Positions 1 to 7,078 of a stretch of 11,531 nucleotides of DNA are shown here, one piece after another. The first letter of the stretch is position 1; each line of letters opens with the position of its first letter. The stretch is from Phycisphaerae bacterium. Lineage in GTDB: Bacteria > Planctomycetota > Phycisphaerae > SM23-33. Below the pieces are notes generated by a model that saw nothing but the letters and a program-made list of their open reading frames with translations, was not told the origin of the DNA and made no database searches. The stretch covers positions 1-11,531 of the forward strand of contig DAOVQV010000022.1 of NCBI GenBank assembly GCA_030628445.1. Reading direction: 5' to 3'. The translations under genes and the position numbers were made by a program.

Positions 1-279
1 GGAGCCAACTATGCGGTGCGTAACCTGCTGGACGGGACCGCCGAGGTAACCCAGCAAAGGCACAGCATCGCCCTTAATCGTGACAGTGTACTGAGCAACC
101 CCAAGGCCCAGTTGCTGTGGGAGAACATGACAGACCAGACCGTAGAGGGCATCTGCACCAAGGATGGTTCGGCCGTGGGCCTGCAGGCAGTTTTGGCAGG
201 CCCTGCCCCCGGTCTGGTGAACGGACATATCAGCGAATTCGTCGAGTCCCTGGCCATCGGCCGGGCGTACAAGAGGTAA
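1..279 (+). CDS. carA: Carbamoyl phosphate synthetase small subunit, C-terminal fragment, with a degenerate glutaminase site
   Basis: Partial gene: the 5' part lies left of the window and 92 residues are visible. CarA normally hydrolyses glutamine and sends ammonia through a tunnel to CarB for carbamoyl phosphate synthesis (pyrimidines and arginine). Identity rests on position (it ends 9 bases before carB) and on the class I amidotransferase framework: GANYAV at the start matches the CarA GGNHPV/GANHPV motif, followed by EVTQQRHSIAL (usual form ITxQNHGFAV), TVEGI, and a C-terminal ISEFVESL helix. Odd points: fragment residues R20 and S22 replace the glutamine-binding Asn and Gly (E. coli N311, G313), and QAVLAGPAPG at residues 62-71 replaces QxHPEAxPG, so the catalytic His and Glu (E. 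coli H353, E355) are gone. No other frame restores HPE. The reading frame is open to its stop, so it looks like a retained, non-catalytic subunit rather than a decayed gene. The nucleophile Cys lies outside the window. An untested alternative is a divergent CarA paralogue. Confidence 0.85.
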   Translation, partial: GANYAVRNLLDGTAEVTQQRHSIALNRDSVLSNPKAQLLWENMTDQTVEGICTKDGSAVGLQAVLAGPAPGLVNGHISEFVESLAIGRAYKR

Positions 280-288
280 TCCAGGCAA

Positions 289-3200
289 ATGCCGAAACGT
301 ACAGACTTGAAGAAAATCCTGATGATCGGTAGCGGGCCGGTAATCATCGGCCAGGCGTGCGAGTTCGACTATAGCGGCTCGCAGGCGTGCAAAGCCCTGT
401 TGGAGGAAGGTTACGAGGTCGTCCTGGTCAACAGCAATCCCGCCACCATCATGACCGATCCGGTCATGGCGCATCGGACATACATCGAGCCGATAGTGGC
501 TGAGATCATCGAGAAGATCATAGCGCGCGAGAGGCCCGACGCCGTCCTGCCCACACTGGGCGGTCAGACCGGGCTGAACGTGGCGGTCTTCCTCGCCCGG
601 GCCGGAGTGTACGACCGCTACGGCGTCGAAGTGCTCGGGTGCGACCCGGCCGCGATCAGCACTGCTGAGGACCGCCAGGAATTCAAGGACGCCATGACGG
701 AGATTGGTTTGAAGGTCCCGACCAGCGGGATCGCCCACAATGTCGCCGACGCCATGGCGATCATCGAGCAGATCGGCCTGCCCGTCATCGTCCGCCCGGC
801 CTTTACGCTGGGTGGGACCGGCGGGAGCACCATCTACAACACCGAAGAGGCACCGTCCCTGCTGGAGCACGGCCTCAAGAGCAGCCCGGTCACCGAGATC
901 CTCGTCGAACGCAGCGTGCTGGGCTGGAAGGAAATCGAATATGAGGTGATGCGCGACTGCAAAGACAACGTCATCATAATCACCAGCATGGAGAACATCG
1001 ACCCGATGGGCGTCCACACCGGAGACAGCATCGTGGTCGCCCCGGCCCAGACCCTCACGGCTGAGGACTATGCCCGCTACGTGGACTACTGCAAGCGAAT
1101 CATCCGCCGCATCGGCGTAAAAGGCGGCGGCGTGAACATCCAGTTCGCCGGGGACCCCGAAAGCGACGAGATATTTATCATCGAGGTCAATCCGCGTCTG
1201 TCCCGCAGCTCCGCCCTCGCAAGCAAGGCCACGGGCTTCCCGATCGCCAGCGTGGCAACCAAGCTGGCAGTCGGATATACGCTCGATGAGGTCCTCAACA
1301 ACGTAACGGGCAAGACCTACACCATGCAGGAACCGACAGTGGACTACTGCGTGGTTAAGACCCCGCGGTTTACTTTCGAGAAGTTTCCCCAGGCCGAGCG
1401 CATCGTCAACACGAGCATGAAGAGCGTCGGCGAGGCGATGTCCATCGGCAGGACGTTCGCCGAAGGACTTCAGAAGGGCCTGCGGTCTTTGGAGATCTCC
1501 CGTTTCGGTTTTGGGGCAGACGGTAAGGATCCGGATGAGCTTCCCGACGAGCAGACAGTAACCGAGAAGCTCTCCACACCCAACGACGAGCGGTTGTTCT
1601 ACATCCGCTACGCCCTGCAGCTTGGGTTTGATATCGATCGGATCTACGAGCTGAGCAAGATCGACCGGTGGTTCATCTGGCAGTTCAAGCAGTTGCTGGT
1701 AATCGAGGAGGAAATCCGCTCCGCCGGGCCGAACGGCGGAATTAACGGCGCCGATAAGGAGCTGCTTGGTAAGGCGAAGGGCTGGGGCTTCTCCGACCGT
1801 CAGTTGGCGCACCTGCTGGGTTGCGAAGAAGCCACCGTCCGCAAGAAGCGAAAGCAGCTCGGTGTCTGTCCGGTGTACAAGCTCGTGGACACCTGCGCCG
1901 GAGACGTCGATCCGGCCCGGCCGTATTTCTATTCGACCTACGAGCCCATCGATCAATGCCGCGCCACCGACAAGAAAAAGATCATCATTCTAGGCGGCGG
2001 ACCCAACCGCATAGGCCAGGGGATTGAGTTCGATTACTGCTGCGTTCACGCGGCGATGGCTGTGCGCGAAGAAGGCTGCGAAGCCATCATGATCAACTGC
2101 AACCCCGAGACGGTCAGCACGGATTACGACACGTCCGACCGGCTGTACTTCGAGCCGATGACGGCGGAGGACGTGCTGAACGTGGTCGAGGCGGAAAAGC
2201 CCTTCGGCGTGATACTCCAATTCGGCGGCCAAACGCCGCTCAACCTCTCAGCCGAGCTGGAGGCCAACGGTGTACCGCTGTTGGGCACAAGCCCAAGAAG
2301 CATCGACCTCGCCGAGGATCGCAAGCGATTCAAGGAGCTGCTGGAGGACCTGGGCCTTCATCAGGCGCCCAACGGGACGGCCACGTCCTACGAAGAGGCG
2401 GCCGGGCTGGCCGAGCAGATCGGGTATCCGGTGTTGGTCAGGCCCTCCTACGTCCTGGGCGGAAGGGCGATGGAAATCGTCTACGACCGGGACGAGCTGA
2501 AACACTTTATGACCCAAGCCGTGGAAGCATCGCCCGAGCGACCGGTGCTGGTCGACAAGTTCCTGGAAAACGCCGTCGAAGTGGACGTCGATGCGATCAG
2601 CGACGGGAATCTCACCGTCATCGGGGCGATCATGGAGCATATCGAGCAGGCCGGCGTCCACAGCGGCGACAGCGCCTGCGTAATCCCGCCGCAGACGCTT
2701 TCGGGCGAGACCTGCGAGGAAATCGCCAGACAGACCAAGGCCCTGTCCGAGGCGTTGGGCGTCGTGGGTCTGATGAACGTCCAGTACGCCGTCCAGGACG
2801 GGAAGGTATATGTCCTAGAGGTCAACCCCAGGGCCTCGCGAACCGTACCGTTTGTCGCCAAGGCCAAGGGCGTACCACTGGCCAAGCTTGCCACGAAGGT
2901 GATGATGGGACATACACTGGAGCAGCTCGGGCTGACGGAAGAGGTTGCCATCGACCACGTAGCCGTCAAGGAGGCGGTCTTCCCGTTCGCCCGATTCCCG
3001 GGTGTCGATACGCAGTTGGGCCCGGAGATGAAGTCCACCGGCGAGGTGATGGGAGTTGCTGAGGATTTCGGGATGGCTTTCGCCAAGGCCCAGCTAGCCG
3101 CCGGTCAGAACCTACCCACCGCCGGGACGGTGTTCTTCTCCCTGCGCGACCAGGACAAGACGCCGCAGATCATCGAGGTCGCGCGGACGCTGGCCGAGCA

Positions 3201-3558
3201 CGGTTTCCAGCTTTGCGCTACCGACGGGACCGCCCGGTTCTTCAGCGAGGCCGCCCTTTCGTCCCAGCGCGTCAATAAGGTAAGACAAGGCCGCCCTCAC
3301 ATTGTGGACAAGATAATCGACGGGCAGGTCGCGCTGGTGATAAACACACCCAGCGGAAAGCACCCCCGCGAGGATGAAATCGCCATCCGCAGCACCTCCT
3401 GGGCTCGCAGCATCCCCATCATCACGACCGTGCAGGGCGCCGTCGCAGCCGCTCAGGCCATAAGCGCGCTTAAACAGACCGAAATGTCCGTAAAGACTCT
3501 GCAGGAGTACACGATAGCAACCCACGGCCAGGTCCCAGCCCCACGATCTGTGTTCTAG
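289..3558 (+). CDS. carB: Carbamoyl phosphate synthetase large subunit
   Basis: Makes carbamoyl phosphate from bicarbonate, ammonia and two ATP in the cytoplasm, feeding pyrimidine and arginine synthesis. Its 1089 residues compare with 1073 in E. coli, and the match is collinear throughout. The N-terminal half opens with MPKRTDLKKILMIGSGP and carries the carboxyphosphate ATP-grasp, with Glu299 and Asn301 of EVNPRLSRSS in register with E. coli. An oligomerisation region spans about 405-555. The second ATP-grasp half starts near 562 (ILGGGPNRIGQGIEFDYCC) and has its own EVNPRASR with Glu844. The C-terminal MGS-like allosteric domain runs from about 940 (SLRDQDK, ATDGTA, NTPSGK), with the Thr pair at 1046-1047 in the region that binds ornithine or nucleotides in E. 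coli. The ATG is fixed by homology. A possible ribosome site AAGAGG lies in the last codons of carA (271-276), 12 bases upstream, so translation is probably coupled to carA. No key residue appears lost, unlike its partner CarA. Confidence 0.98.
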   Translation: MPKRTDLKKILMIGSGPVIIGQACEFDYSGSQACKALLEEGYEVVLVNSNPATIMTDPVMAHRTYIEPIVAEIIEKIIARERPDAVLPTLGGQTGLNVAVFLARAGVYDRYGVEVLGCDPAAISTAEDRQEFKDAMTEIGLKVPTSGIAHNVADAMAIIEQIGLPVIVRPAFTLGGTGGSTIYNTEEAPSLLEHGLKSSPVTEILVERSVLGWKEIEYEVMRDCKDNVIIITSMENIDPMGVHTGDSIVVAPAQTLTAEDYARYVDYCKRIIRRIGVKGGGVNIQFAGDPESDEIFIIEVNPRLSRSSALASKATGFPIASVATKLAVGYTLDEVLNNVTGKTYTMQEPTVDYCVVKTPRFTFEKFPQAERIVNTSMKSVGEAMSIGRTFAEGLQKGLRSLEISRFGFGADGKDPDELPDEQTVTEKLSTPNDERLFYIRYALQLGFDIDRIYELSKIDRWFIWQFKQLLVIEEEIRSAGPNGGINGADKELLGKAKGWGFSDRQLAHLLGCEEATVRKKRKQLGVCPVYKLVDTCAGDVDPARPYFYSTYEPIDQCRATDKKKIIILGGGPNRIGQGIEFDYCCVHAAMAVREEGCEAIMINCNPETVSTDYDTSDRLYFEPMTAEDVLNVVEAEKPFGVILQFGGQTPLNLSAELEANGVPLLGTSPRSIDLAEDRKRFKELLEDLGLHQAPNGTATSYEEAAGLAEQIGYPVLVRPSYVLGGRAMEIVYDRDELKHFMTQAVEASPERPVLVDKFLENAVEVDVDAISDGNLTVIGAIMEHIEQAGVHSGDSACVIPPQTLSGETCEEIARQTKALSEALGVVGLMNVQYAVQDGKVYVLEVNPRASRTVPFVAKAKGVPLAKLATKVMMGHTLEQLGLTEEVAIDHVAVKEAVFPFARFPGVDTQLGPEMKSTGEVMGVAEDFGMAFAKAQLAAGQNLPTAGTVFFSLRDQDKTPQIIEVARTLAEHGFQLCATDGTARFFSEAALSSQRVNKVRQGRPHIVDKIIDGQVALVINTPSGKHPREDEIAIRSTSWARSIPIITTVQGAVAAAQAISALKQTEMSVKTLQEYTIATHGQVPAPRSVF

Positions 3559-3560
3559 AG

Positions 3561-3598
3561 CCGCCGCAAGCAACTCTTGTGAGTTAGGCGGGTGCTTG
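3561..3598 (+). other. Possible RNA hairpin region between carB and ald
   Basis: Short inverted repeats lie just after the carB stop. AACTC (3572-3576) pairs with GAGTT (3581-3585) across a TTGT loop. This can be extended outward in two mutually exclusive ways: CCGCC (3561-3565) with GGCGG (3587-3591), or CAAGC (3567-3571) with GCTTG (3594-3598). No T-run follows, so it is not a convincing intrinsic terminator. It could weaken read-through into ald, protect the carB 3' end, or be chance. The rest of the gap to ald (3599-3647) shows no promoter I can defend. Confidence 0.25.
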
Positions 3599-3647
3599 GT
3601 TAAACTGCTGTGGACATCTCAGTACACTCCAGCAAAGGGATAGAACA

Positions 3648-4745
3648 ATGATTGTCGGCGTGCCTCGCGAGATCAAGGTTGATGAGTATCGGGTGGCTCT
3701 GCTGCCCGTCGGAGCTGAGCTTCTGGGACGGGACGGGAATACCGTGCTGTTTGAACGCGGGGCCGGGGCGGCGAGCGGGTTCAGCGATACTGCGTACGAG
3801 GCAGCGGGTGCAAAGATCATCGATGACGCAGCGCAGATCTTCGCCGAAGCGGGACTGATCATAAAGGTCAAGGAGCCGCTCCCCCAAGAGATCGCCAAGC
3901 TGGGCCCCGATCAGACTGTCTTTACGTATTTCCATTTCGCCGCCTCCCGCGAGTTGACGGAGGGCTGCCTGGGCAGCGGGATCACAGCCGTGGCCTATGA
4001 GACACTTCAGGACCCAAGCGGCCGCCTGCCCCTACTTGCGCCCATGAGCGAGGTCGCAGGGAAGATGTCCATCCAGGAAGGCGCCAAGCACCTGGAGCGG
4101 CCCATGGGGGGCCGCGGGATCCTGCTGGGCGGCGTAGCGGGCGTCGAACCCGCCAACGTGCTGATCCTCGGTGGAGGCGTGGCGGGCTCCGCAGCCGCCC
4201 GCGTCGCAGCGGGGATGGGCGCAAACGTTATTATAATGGACATCGACCTCAACCGCCTGCGGTACCTTGAGGAGGTCATGCCCGCCAACGTCACCACCAT
4301 ATACAGCGACCCGCACGCCATCGAGCGACACCTCATGCTCGCCGACCTCGTTGTAGGCGCTGTGCTGACCCCCGGCGGGCGGGCGCCGATCCTGATTTCC
4401 AAGGACTCCCTCACCAGGATGAAAAACGGGGCCGTTGTCGTGGACGTCTGTATAGATCAAGGCGGCTGCATGGAGACGTCCAGGCCCACCACACACGGCG
4501 AACCCACCTACGTAATCGAGGGCGTGGTCCATTACTGCGTCGGCAACATGCCCGGCGCCGTCGCCCGCACAAGCACCCAAGCGCTGTGCAACGCAACCCT
4601 ACCATACGCCCGCCAGCTTGCCCGCCTGGGCGGCGAGGGCTTCGCAGCCCAGAACGACGGCTGCGCCGCGGCGGTCAATATGCGCGACGGTAAGATCGTC
4701 AACAAGGCTGTCAGCGGAGCGTTCCCGGACTTACCGAAGGCGTAG
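3648..4745 (+). CDS. ald: Alanine dehydrogenase
   Basis: Catalyses the reversible reaction L-alanine + NAD+ + water to pyruvate + ammonia + NADH in the cytoplasm. The 365 residues are close to the usual 370 or so. The N-terminal catalytic domain opens with IGVP-type MIVGVPREIK. The expected active-site residues are present: Arg15, Lys75 (KVKEPL), His96 (YFHFAAS) and Asp270 (CIDQGGC), in the same register as the characterised mycobacterial enzyme. The NAD-binding Rossmann loop is GGGVAG at 175-180, with the acidic residue Asp198 at the end of the second strand. The C-terminal domain returns with VGNMPGAVARTSTQAL at about 298-313. The start is supported by AAAGGGA (3634-3640), 7 bases upstream. 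It follows carB by 89 bases on the same strand, so it may be co-transcribed or have its own promoter. It faces the hydrogenase operon, with 27 bases between the stop codons. In a fermenter it could make alanine as an electron sink or release ammonia; the direction cannot be read from sequence. Confidence 0.97.
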   Translation: MIVGVPREIKVDEYRVALLPVGAELLGRDGNTVLFERGAGAASGFSDTAYEAAGAKIIDDAAQIFAEAGLIIKVKEPLPQEIAKLGPDQTVFTYFHFAASRELTEGCLGSGITAVAYETLQDPSGRLPLLAPMSEVAGKMSIQEGAKHLERPMGGRGILLGGVAGVEPANVLILGGGVAGSAAARVAAGMGANVIIMDIDLNRLRYLEEVMPANVTTIYSDPHAIERHLMLADLVVGAVLTPGGRAPILISKDSLTRMKNGAVVVDVCIDQGGCMETSRPTTHGEPTYVIEGVVHYCVGNMPGAVARTSTQALCNATLPYARQLARLGGEGFAAQNDGCAAAVNMRDGKIVNKAVSGAFPDLPKA

Positions 4746-4772
4746 CGAAGTATCTTGACGGGCCTGGAGCAG

Positions 4773-5342
4773 CTAACGGGATTCTGTAGCGCTCTGGGGC
4801 CGCTGGGCGAGATACTTGAAGGCATGGACCACCATGTCGACGGCCTTGGCGACCGGGTCGCTGAGCGGGGCGTCCAGGTCGCCGGATTTCGGCTGGATTC
4901 CCAGCACGGCGCAGCGACAGGGATGCATCATCCCCAGTAGCTCCAGGAACGCCAACGGCGCCGGGCCGTGCGTGCTCGGCCCCTGACCGGTGATCCCCTC
5001 GGCCGAGACTACCTCAACCGCGCCGGGGGCGACCCCAAAATCGAGGGCGTCGACGAGCAGGACGGATTCCGGTTTGAGTTCGACAATTTTCATCAGAAAG
5101 CTCTCGGGTACGGTCTGGGTGTTGAACACCTTCCAGGGGATTTGACCGCTAAGCTTCTTGCCCACCTCGACGCCGGCTGCATCGTCACCGGCAAGGGTGT
5201 TGCCGATGCAGACTATCACCATCGACCCGGAAGCGAATTCGGCGAGGTGATCTGCGAGATGCTCGACCGTATCGATACCGCGGTGATCTCTACCGGCGGA
5301 ATTTGAATCTGGGTCGTGCTGATCGGCGAAGGCGGGGGGCAT
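4773..5342 (-). CDS. hycI: HycI-like [NiFe]-hydrogenase maturation protease (peptidase M52)
   Basis: Endopeptidase that removes the C-terminal tail of a [NiFe]-hydrogenase large subunit once nickel is in place. With the ATG start it has 189 residues. Family landmarks in order are IVCIGNTLAGDDAAGVEV at about 42-60, LLVDALDFGVAPG at about 95-107, STHGPAPLAFLELL at about 123-136 and VLGIQP at about 146-151. The expected nickel ligands are Asp54, Asp98 and His125. Spacing and wording (ELKP before the second motif, GIQP after the third) resemble HycI, the protease for group 4 hydrogenases. An N-terminal extension of about 40 residues precedes the usual start of the fold. The ATG at 5342 has a GAG 7 bases upstream. 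A GTG at 5354, four codons earlier, is possible and would overlap the ferredoxin gene by 8 bases. It is last in the operon; its presence implies a nickel-containing large subunit, probably encoded upstream of the window. Confidence 0.93.
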   Translation of the reverse strand: MPPAFADQHDPDSNSAGRDHRGIDTVEHLADHLAEFASGSMVIVCIGNTLAGDDAAGVEVGKKLSGQIPWKVFNTQTVPESFLMKIVELKPESVLLVDALDFGVAPGAVEVVSAEGITGQGPSTHGPAPLAFLELLGMMHPCRCAVLGIQPKSGDLDAPLSDPVAKAVDMVVHAFKYLAQRPQSATESR

Positions 5343-5346
5343 GTTT

Positions 5347-5964
5347 CTACTCACCCCACAGCTCTCGCACGACCATAGTCCTGCGACACGCCGGGCACAT
5401 GATCCGCATCATGTCGTTGCGAGCCAAGGCAGGCTCGTCCAACCTGCCGCCGTCCTTGGCTGCTAATCTCATGCTCCCGTCGGCCGATACGATCAGCGTC
5501 GGATTGGCGTAGGCCTTGGCGCCGAGCTGCTCGGCGACCCAGCGCAAGTGCTTTGGCGTGCCCACAATCGCACCGCACAGCTCGCAAAGTATCAGTTCAT
5601 GTTCGATCTGCGTGGCGGGCTCGGACCGATCCAGCCCGGACATGTCGTAGGTCTTGGTCAGTTTTATCCCCTCTTTCGTAGTACAGTTCAACTCGCACTG
5701 TCCGCAAAAGATGCACTTGTCACATCGCTGGCGAAGTGTGCGCGTCGGTTGAGCGGATTGGATATCGTCGGTGACGGTGATCGCCAGGGCCGGGCAAACC
5801 TCCGCGCAAGCCCCACACCCGATGCATTTATCCTCGTCGAACTCGGGCTTGCCCCGAAACCCATCCGGGGGCGTGTGCGGCTCGAAGGGATACTTGGAGG
5901 TAAACGGACCGGAGATGACGGCCTTGATGGCCTCCTTCAGCTCACGTAGTTTCGGCTTCTTCAC
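5347..5964 (-). CDS. hycF: HycF/MbhN-like 2[4Fe-4S] ferredoxin subunit of a group 4 hydrogenase
   Basis: Electron-transfer subunit that would pass electrons between a donor and the hydrogenase small subunit on the cytoplasmic face. Its 205 residues begin with a basic helix, then SKYPFEP and FRGKPEFDEDKC, the entry motif of the HycF/HyfH/NuoI family. Cluster one uses Cys47, 50, 53 and 57 (CIGCGACAEVCP). Cluster two uses Cys84, 87, 90 and 94, with one extra Cys at 81, and Thr instead of Pro after Cys94. A C-terminal domain has two Cys pairs (127/130 in ILCELC, 190/193 in MCPAC), as in HycF of E. coli formate hydrogenlyase; they are probably a metal-binding knuckle. Short archaeal MbhN lacks this part, so HycF is the better comparison. 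The start is GTG at 5964, with AAGGA about 10 bases upstream and a 23-base overlap with the end of mrpG. It sits between the antiporter genes and the protease, tying them into one complex. Confidence 0.9.
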   Translation of the reverse strand: MKKPKLRELKEAIKAVISGPFTSKYPFEPHTPPDGFRGKPEFDEDKCIGCGACAEVCPALAITVTDDIQSAQPTRTLRQRCDKCIFCGQCELNCTTKEGIKLTKTYDMSGLDRSEPATQIEHELILCELCGAIVGTPKHLRWVAEQLGAKAYANPTLIVSADGSMRLAAKDGGRLDEPALARNDMMRIMCPACRRTMVVRELWGE

Positions 5965-6337
5965 TTTGCACCGATCCTTCTGTCGTTTGCTGTGTTCGAA
6001 TGACCTGGGCGCGGTCGGCGAAGGCGTCTTCGACGCTGCCGGTCCACAGGGGGACCCCGGAGATGTAGGCGCCGCGGCAGATAGCGTGTGCGGCGACGGG
6101 GCTGGTCAGCAGCACGAAAGCGGCACAGATGACGGCCTTTAGGCCCATCTGCCAGTTGGCGCCGATGAATCCTATCCCGGCGACGCCAATCAGGATCATG
6201 CACGTCCCAAGCGTCACGCACTTGGTGGCCGCCTGCGCCCGGTTGTAGACGTCCGGGAGGCGGACCAGACCTATGCACCCGAACAGGTCAAACACCAATC
6301 CGACGCCTATGAACACGTAGAAAAAGTTCTCAAGCAT
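5942..6337 (-). CDS. mrpG: Mrp-type cation/proton antiporter subunit G (MnhG/MbhC family)
   Basis: Small membrane subunit of Mrp antiporters and Mrp-containing hydrogenases; its exact role is structural and not well defined. The ATG at 6337 gives 131 residues. An upstream in-frame extension to 6412 is rejected because it overlaps mrpF out of frame and lacks family similarity. Three membrane segments lie at roughly 4-24, 42-60 and 66-86. Family motifs are GLVRLPDVYNRAQAATK at 23-39 and LTSPVAAHAICRGAY at 77-91. After the last helix a hydrophilic tail of about 35 residues, rich in Glu, Gln and Thr, is probably cytoplasmic. The start overlaps the mrpF stop by 8 bases, and the stop lies inside the ferredoxin gene start, so translational coupling is likely on both sides. 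Confidence 0.95.
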   Translation of the reverse strand: MLENFFYVFIGVGLVFDLFGCIGLVRLPDVYNRAQAATKCVTLGTCMILIGVAGIGFIGANWQMGLKAVICAAFVLLTSPVAAHAICRGAYISGVPLWTGSVEDAFADRAQVIRTQQTTEGSVQSEEAETT

Positions 6338-6596
6338 CGTATGACCTGCCTTCCAGGTATTTAGCCAGCGCCAGCGTCCCGACGAAGCTGATGAGGGCCC
6401 AGGCGATGGCAATGTTCATGTAGTATTCCTGCTTGGTGGTAAGGGCCATGACGCAGCAAAAACCCACCACCAGCGTCCCAAGGATGTCGATGGCTACCGT
6501 ACGATCCGGAGCGCTGGGCCCGCGCCCGATCCGATGCAGGCACAGCACCGAAGAGAGAAGCAGAACGGCCAACGCGATCTGCACGAAAACGCTCAT
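6330..6596 (-). CDS. mrpF: Mrp-type cation/proton antiporter subunit F (MnhF/MbhB family)
   Basis: An 88-residue membrane protein with three predicted helices (about 3-20, 36-54 and 60-80), the usual size and layout for MrpF. The family signature GPSAPDRTVAIDILG spans 26-40, including the conserved acidic residues Asp31 and Asp37. In Mrp antiporters and Mbh hydrogenases MrpF packs with MrpE and MrpG and is proposed to line part of the sodium path. The ATG overlaps the mrpE stop in an ATGA arrangement, and the end overlaps mrpG by 8 bases. MrpE-F-G occur here in canonical Mrp order, placed after MrpD as in Mrp operons rather than first as in the Pyrococcus mbh operon. Confidence 0.95.
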   Translation of the reverse strand: MSVFVQIALAVLLLSSVLCLHRIGRGPSAPDRTVAIDILGTLVVGFCCVMALTTKQEYYMNIAIAWALISFVGTLALAKYLEGRSYDA

Positions 6597-7078
6597 TCGA
6601 ATATCCTCCTCAGCATCGGTTCAAACCGGCCGCATATCTCGGCGGTCCGCTTGGCCGGGTCGTCGGTGTAAATGTTAATCCAGTGGATGTAGAAATCATC
6701 ACCGTCGATATCCACGGTGAGCGTTCCGGGGGTAAGCGTGATGCTGTTGGCGAGGAACGTCTTGGCCATCTCACTTTTCAGCGTGGTGCGGACCTTGACA
6801 ATCCCCGGACGGATAGGGAGGTCGGGATGTATCACGCGAAGGGCAACGTCGACATTCGCCTTCAGGCAGTAGTAGAAAAAGTATGGGAGGTACAGCAGGA
6901 AGAATACCCATCGCCTCGGCGTAAGAATCATGTATATCCGGTCGGGGAAGACGTCAGAGAGGTACGTGGAGACCAGCAGGGCGAAGAAGACGCCCGCGCC
7001 AAGCACGACGAGGTCCAACGACCAGAATAGACCCACCCAAAGCACGAATACCGTCACCAGGCATGTCAACCGTTTCAT
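6593..7078 (-). CDS. mrpE: Mrp-type cation/proton antiporter subunit E (MnhE/MbhA family)
   Basis: The 161 residues match the usual MrpE length. Membrane segments lie at about 4-19, 22-40 and 56-73, followed by a soluble domain carrying the hallmark NSITLTPGTLTVDI at 111-124. MrpE is required for Mrp antiport and corresponds to MbhA in membrane-bound hydrogenases. The ATG at 7078 overlaps the mrpD stop (ATGA), and the stop overlaps the mrpF start likewise, which fixes both ends and indicates a coupled operon. All family landmarks appear intact; nothing unusual is visible. Confidence 0.95.
   Translation of the reverse strand: MKRLTCLVTVFVLWVGLFWSLDLVVLGAGVFFALLVSTYLSDVFPDRIYMILTPRRWVFFLLYLPYFFYYCLKANVDVALRVIHPDLPIRPGIVKVRTTLKSEMAKTFLANSITLTPGTLTVDIDGDDFYIHWINIYTDDPAKRTAEICGRFEPMLRRIFE

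Noticed and set aside
184..216. Frameshift hiding a normal HPE motif in carA
   Set aside because: I read the other forward frames here and neither gives HPE; the flanking residues stay in the CarA frame on both sides.
2248..3086. Long - strand frames inside carB (137 and 201 codons)
   Set aside because: carB is conserved end to end; these are antisense shadows.
4749..4815. Eight-base inverted repeat AAGTATCT / AGATACTT near the meeting point of ald and the protease gene
   Set aside because: The arms are about 50 bases apart, one lies inside the protease coding end, and there is no T-run. It fits chance and is not a convincing bidirectional terminator.
4968..5306. 112-codon + strand frame opposite the maturation protease
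   Set aside because: It is a shadow of a well-supported M52 protease, with no motif and no ribosome site of note.
6337..6412. Longer MrpG reading starting at 6412
   Set aside because: The extension overlaps mrpF out of frame and is Ser/Pro/Trp-rich; ATG 6337 gives the normal MrpG N-terminus.
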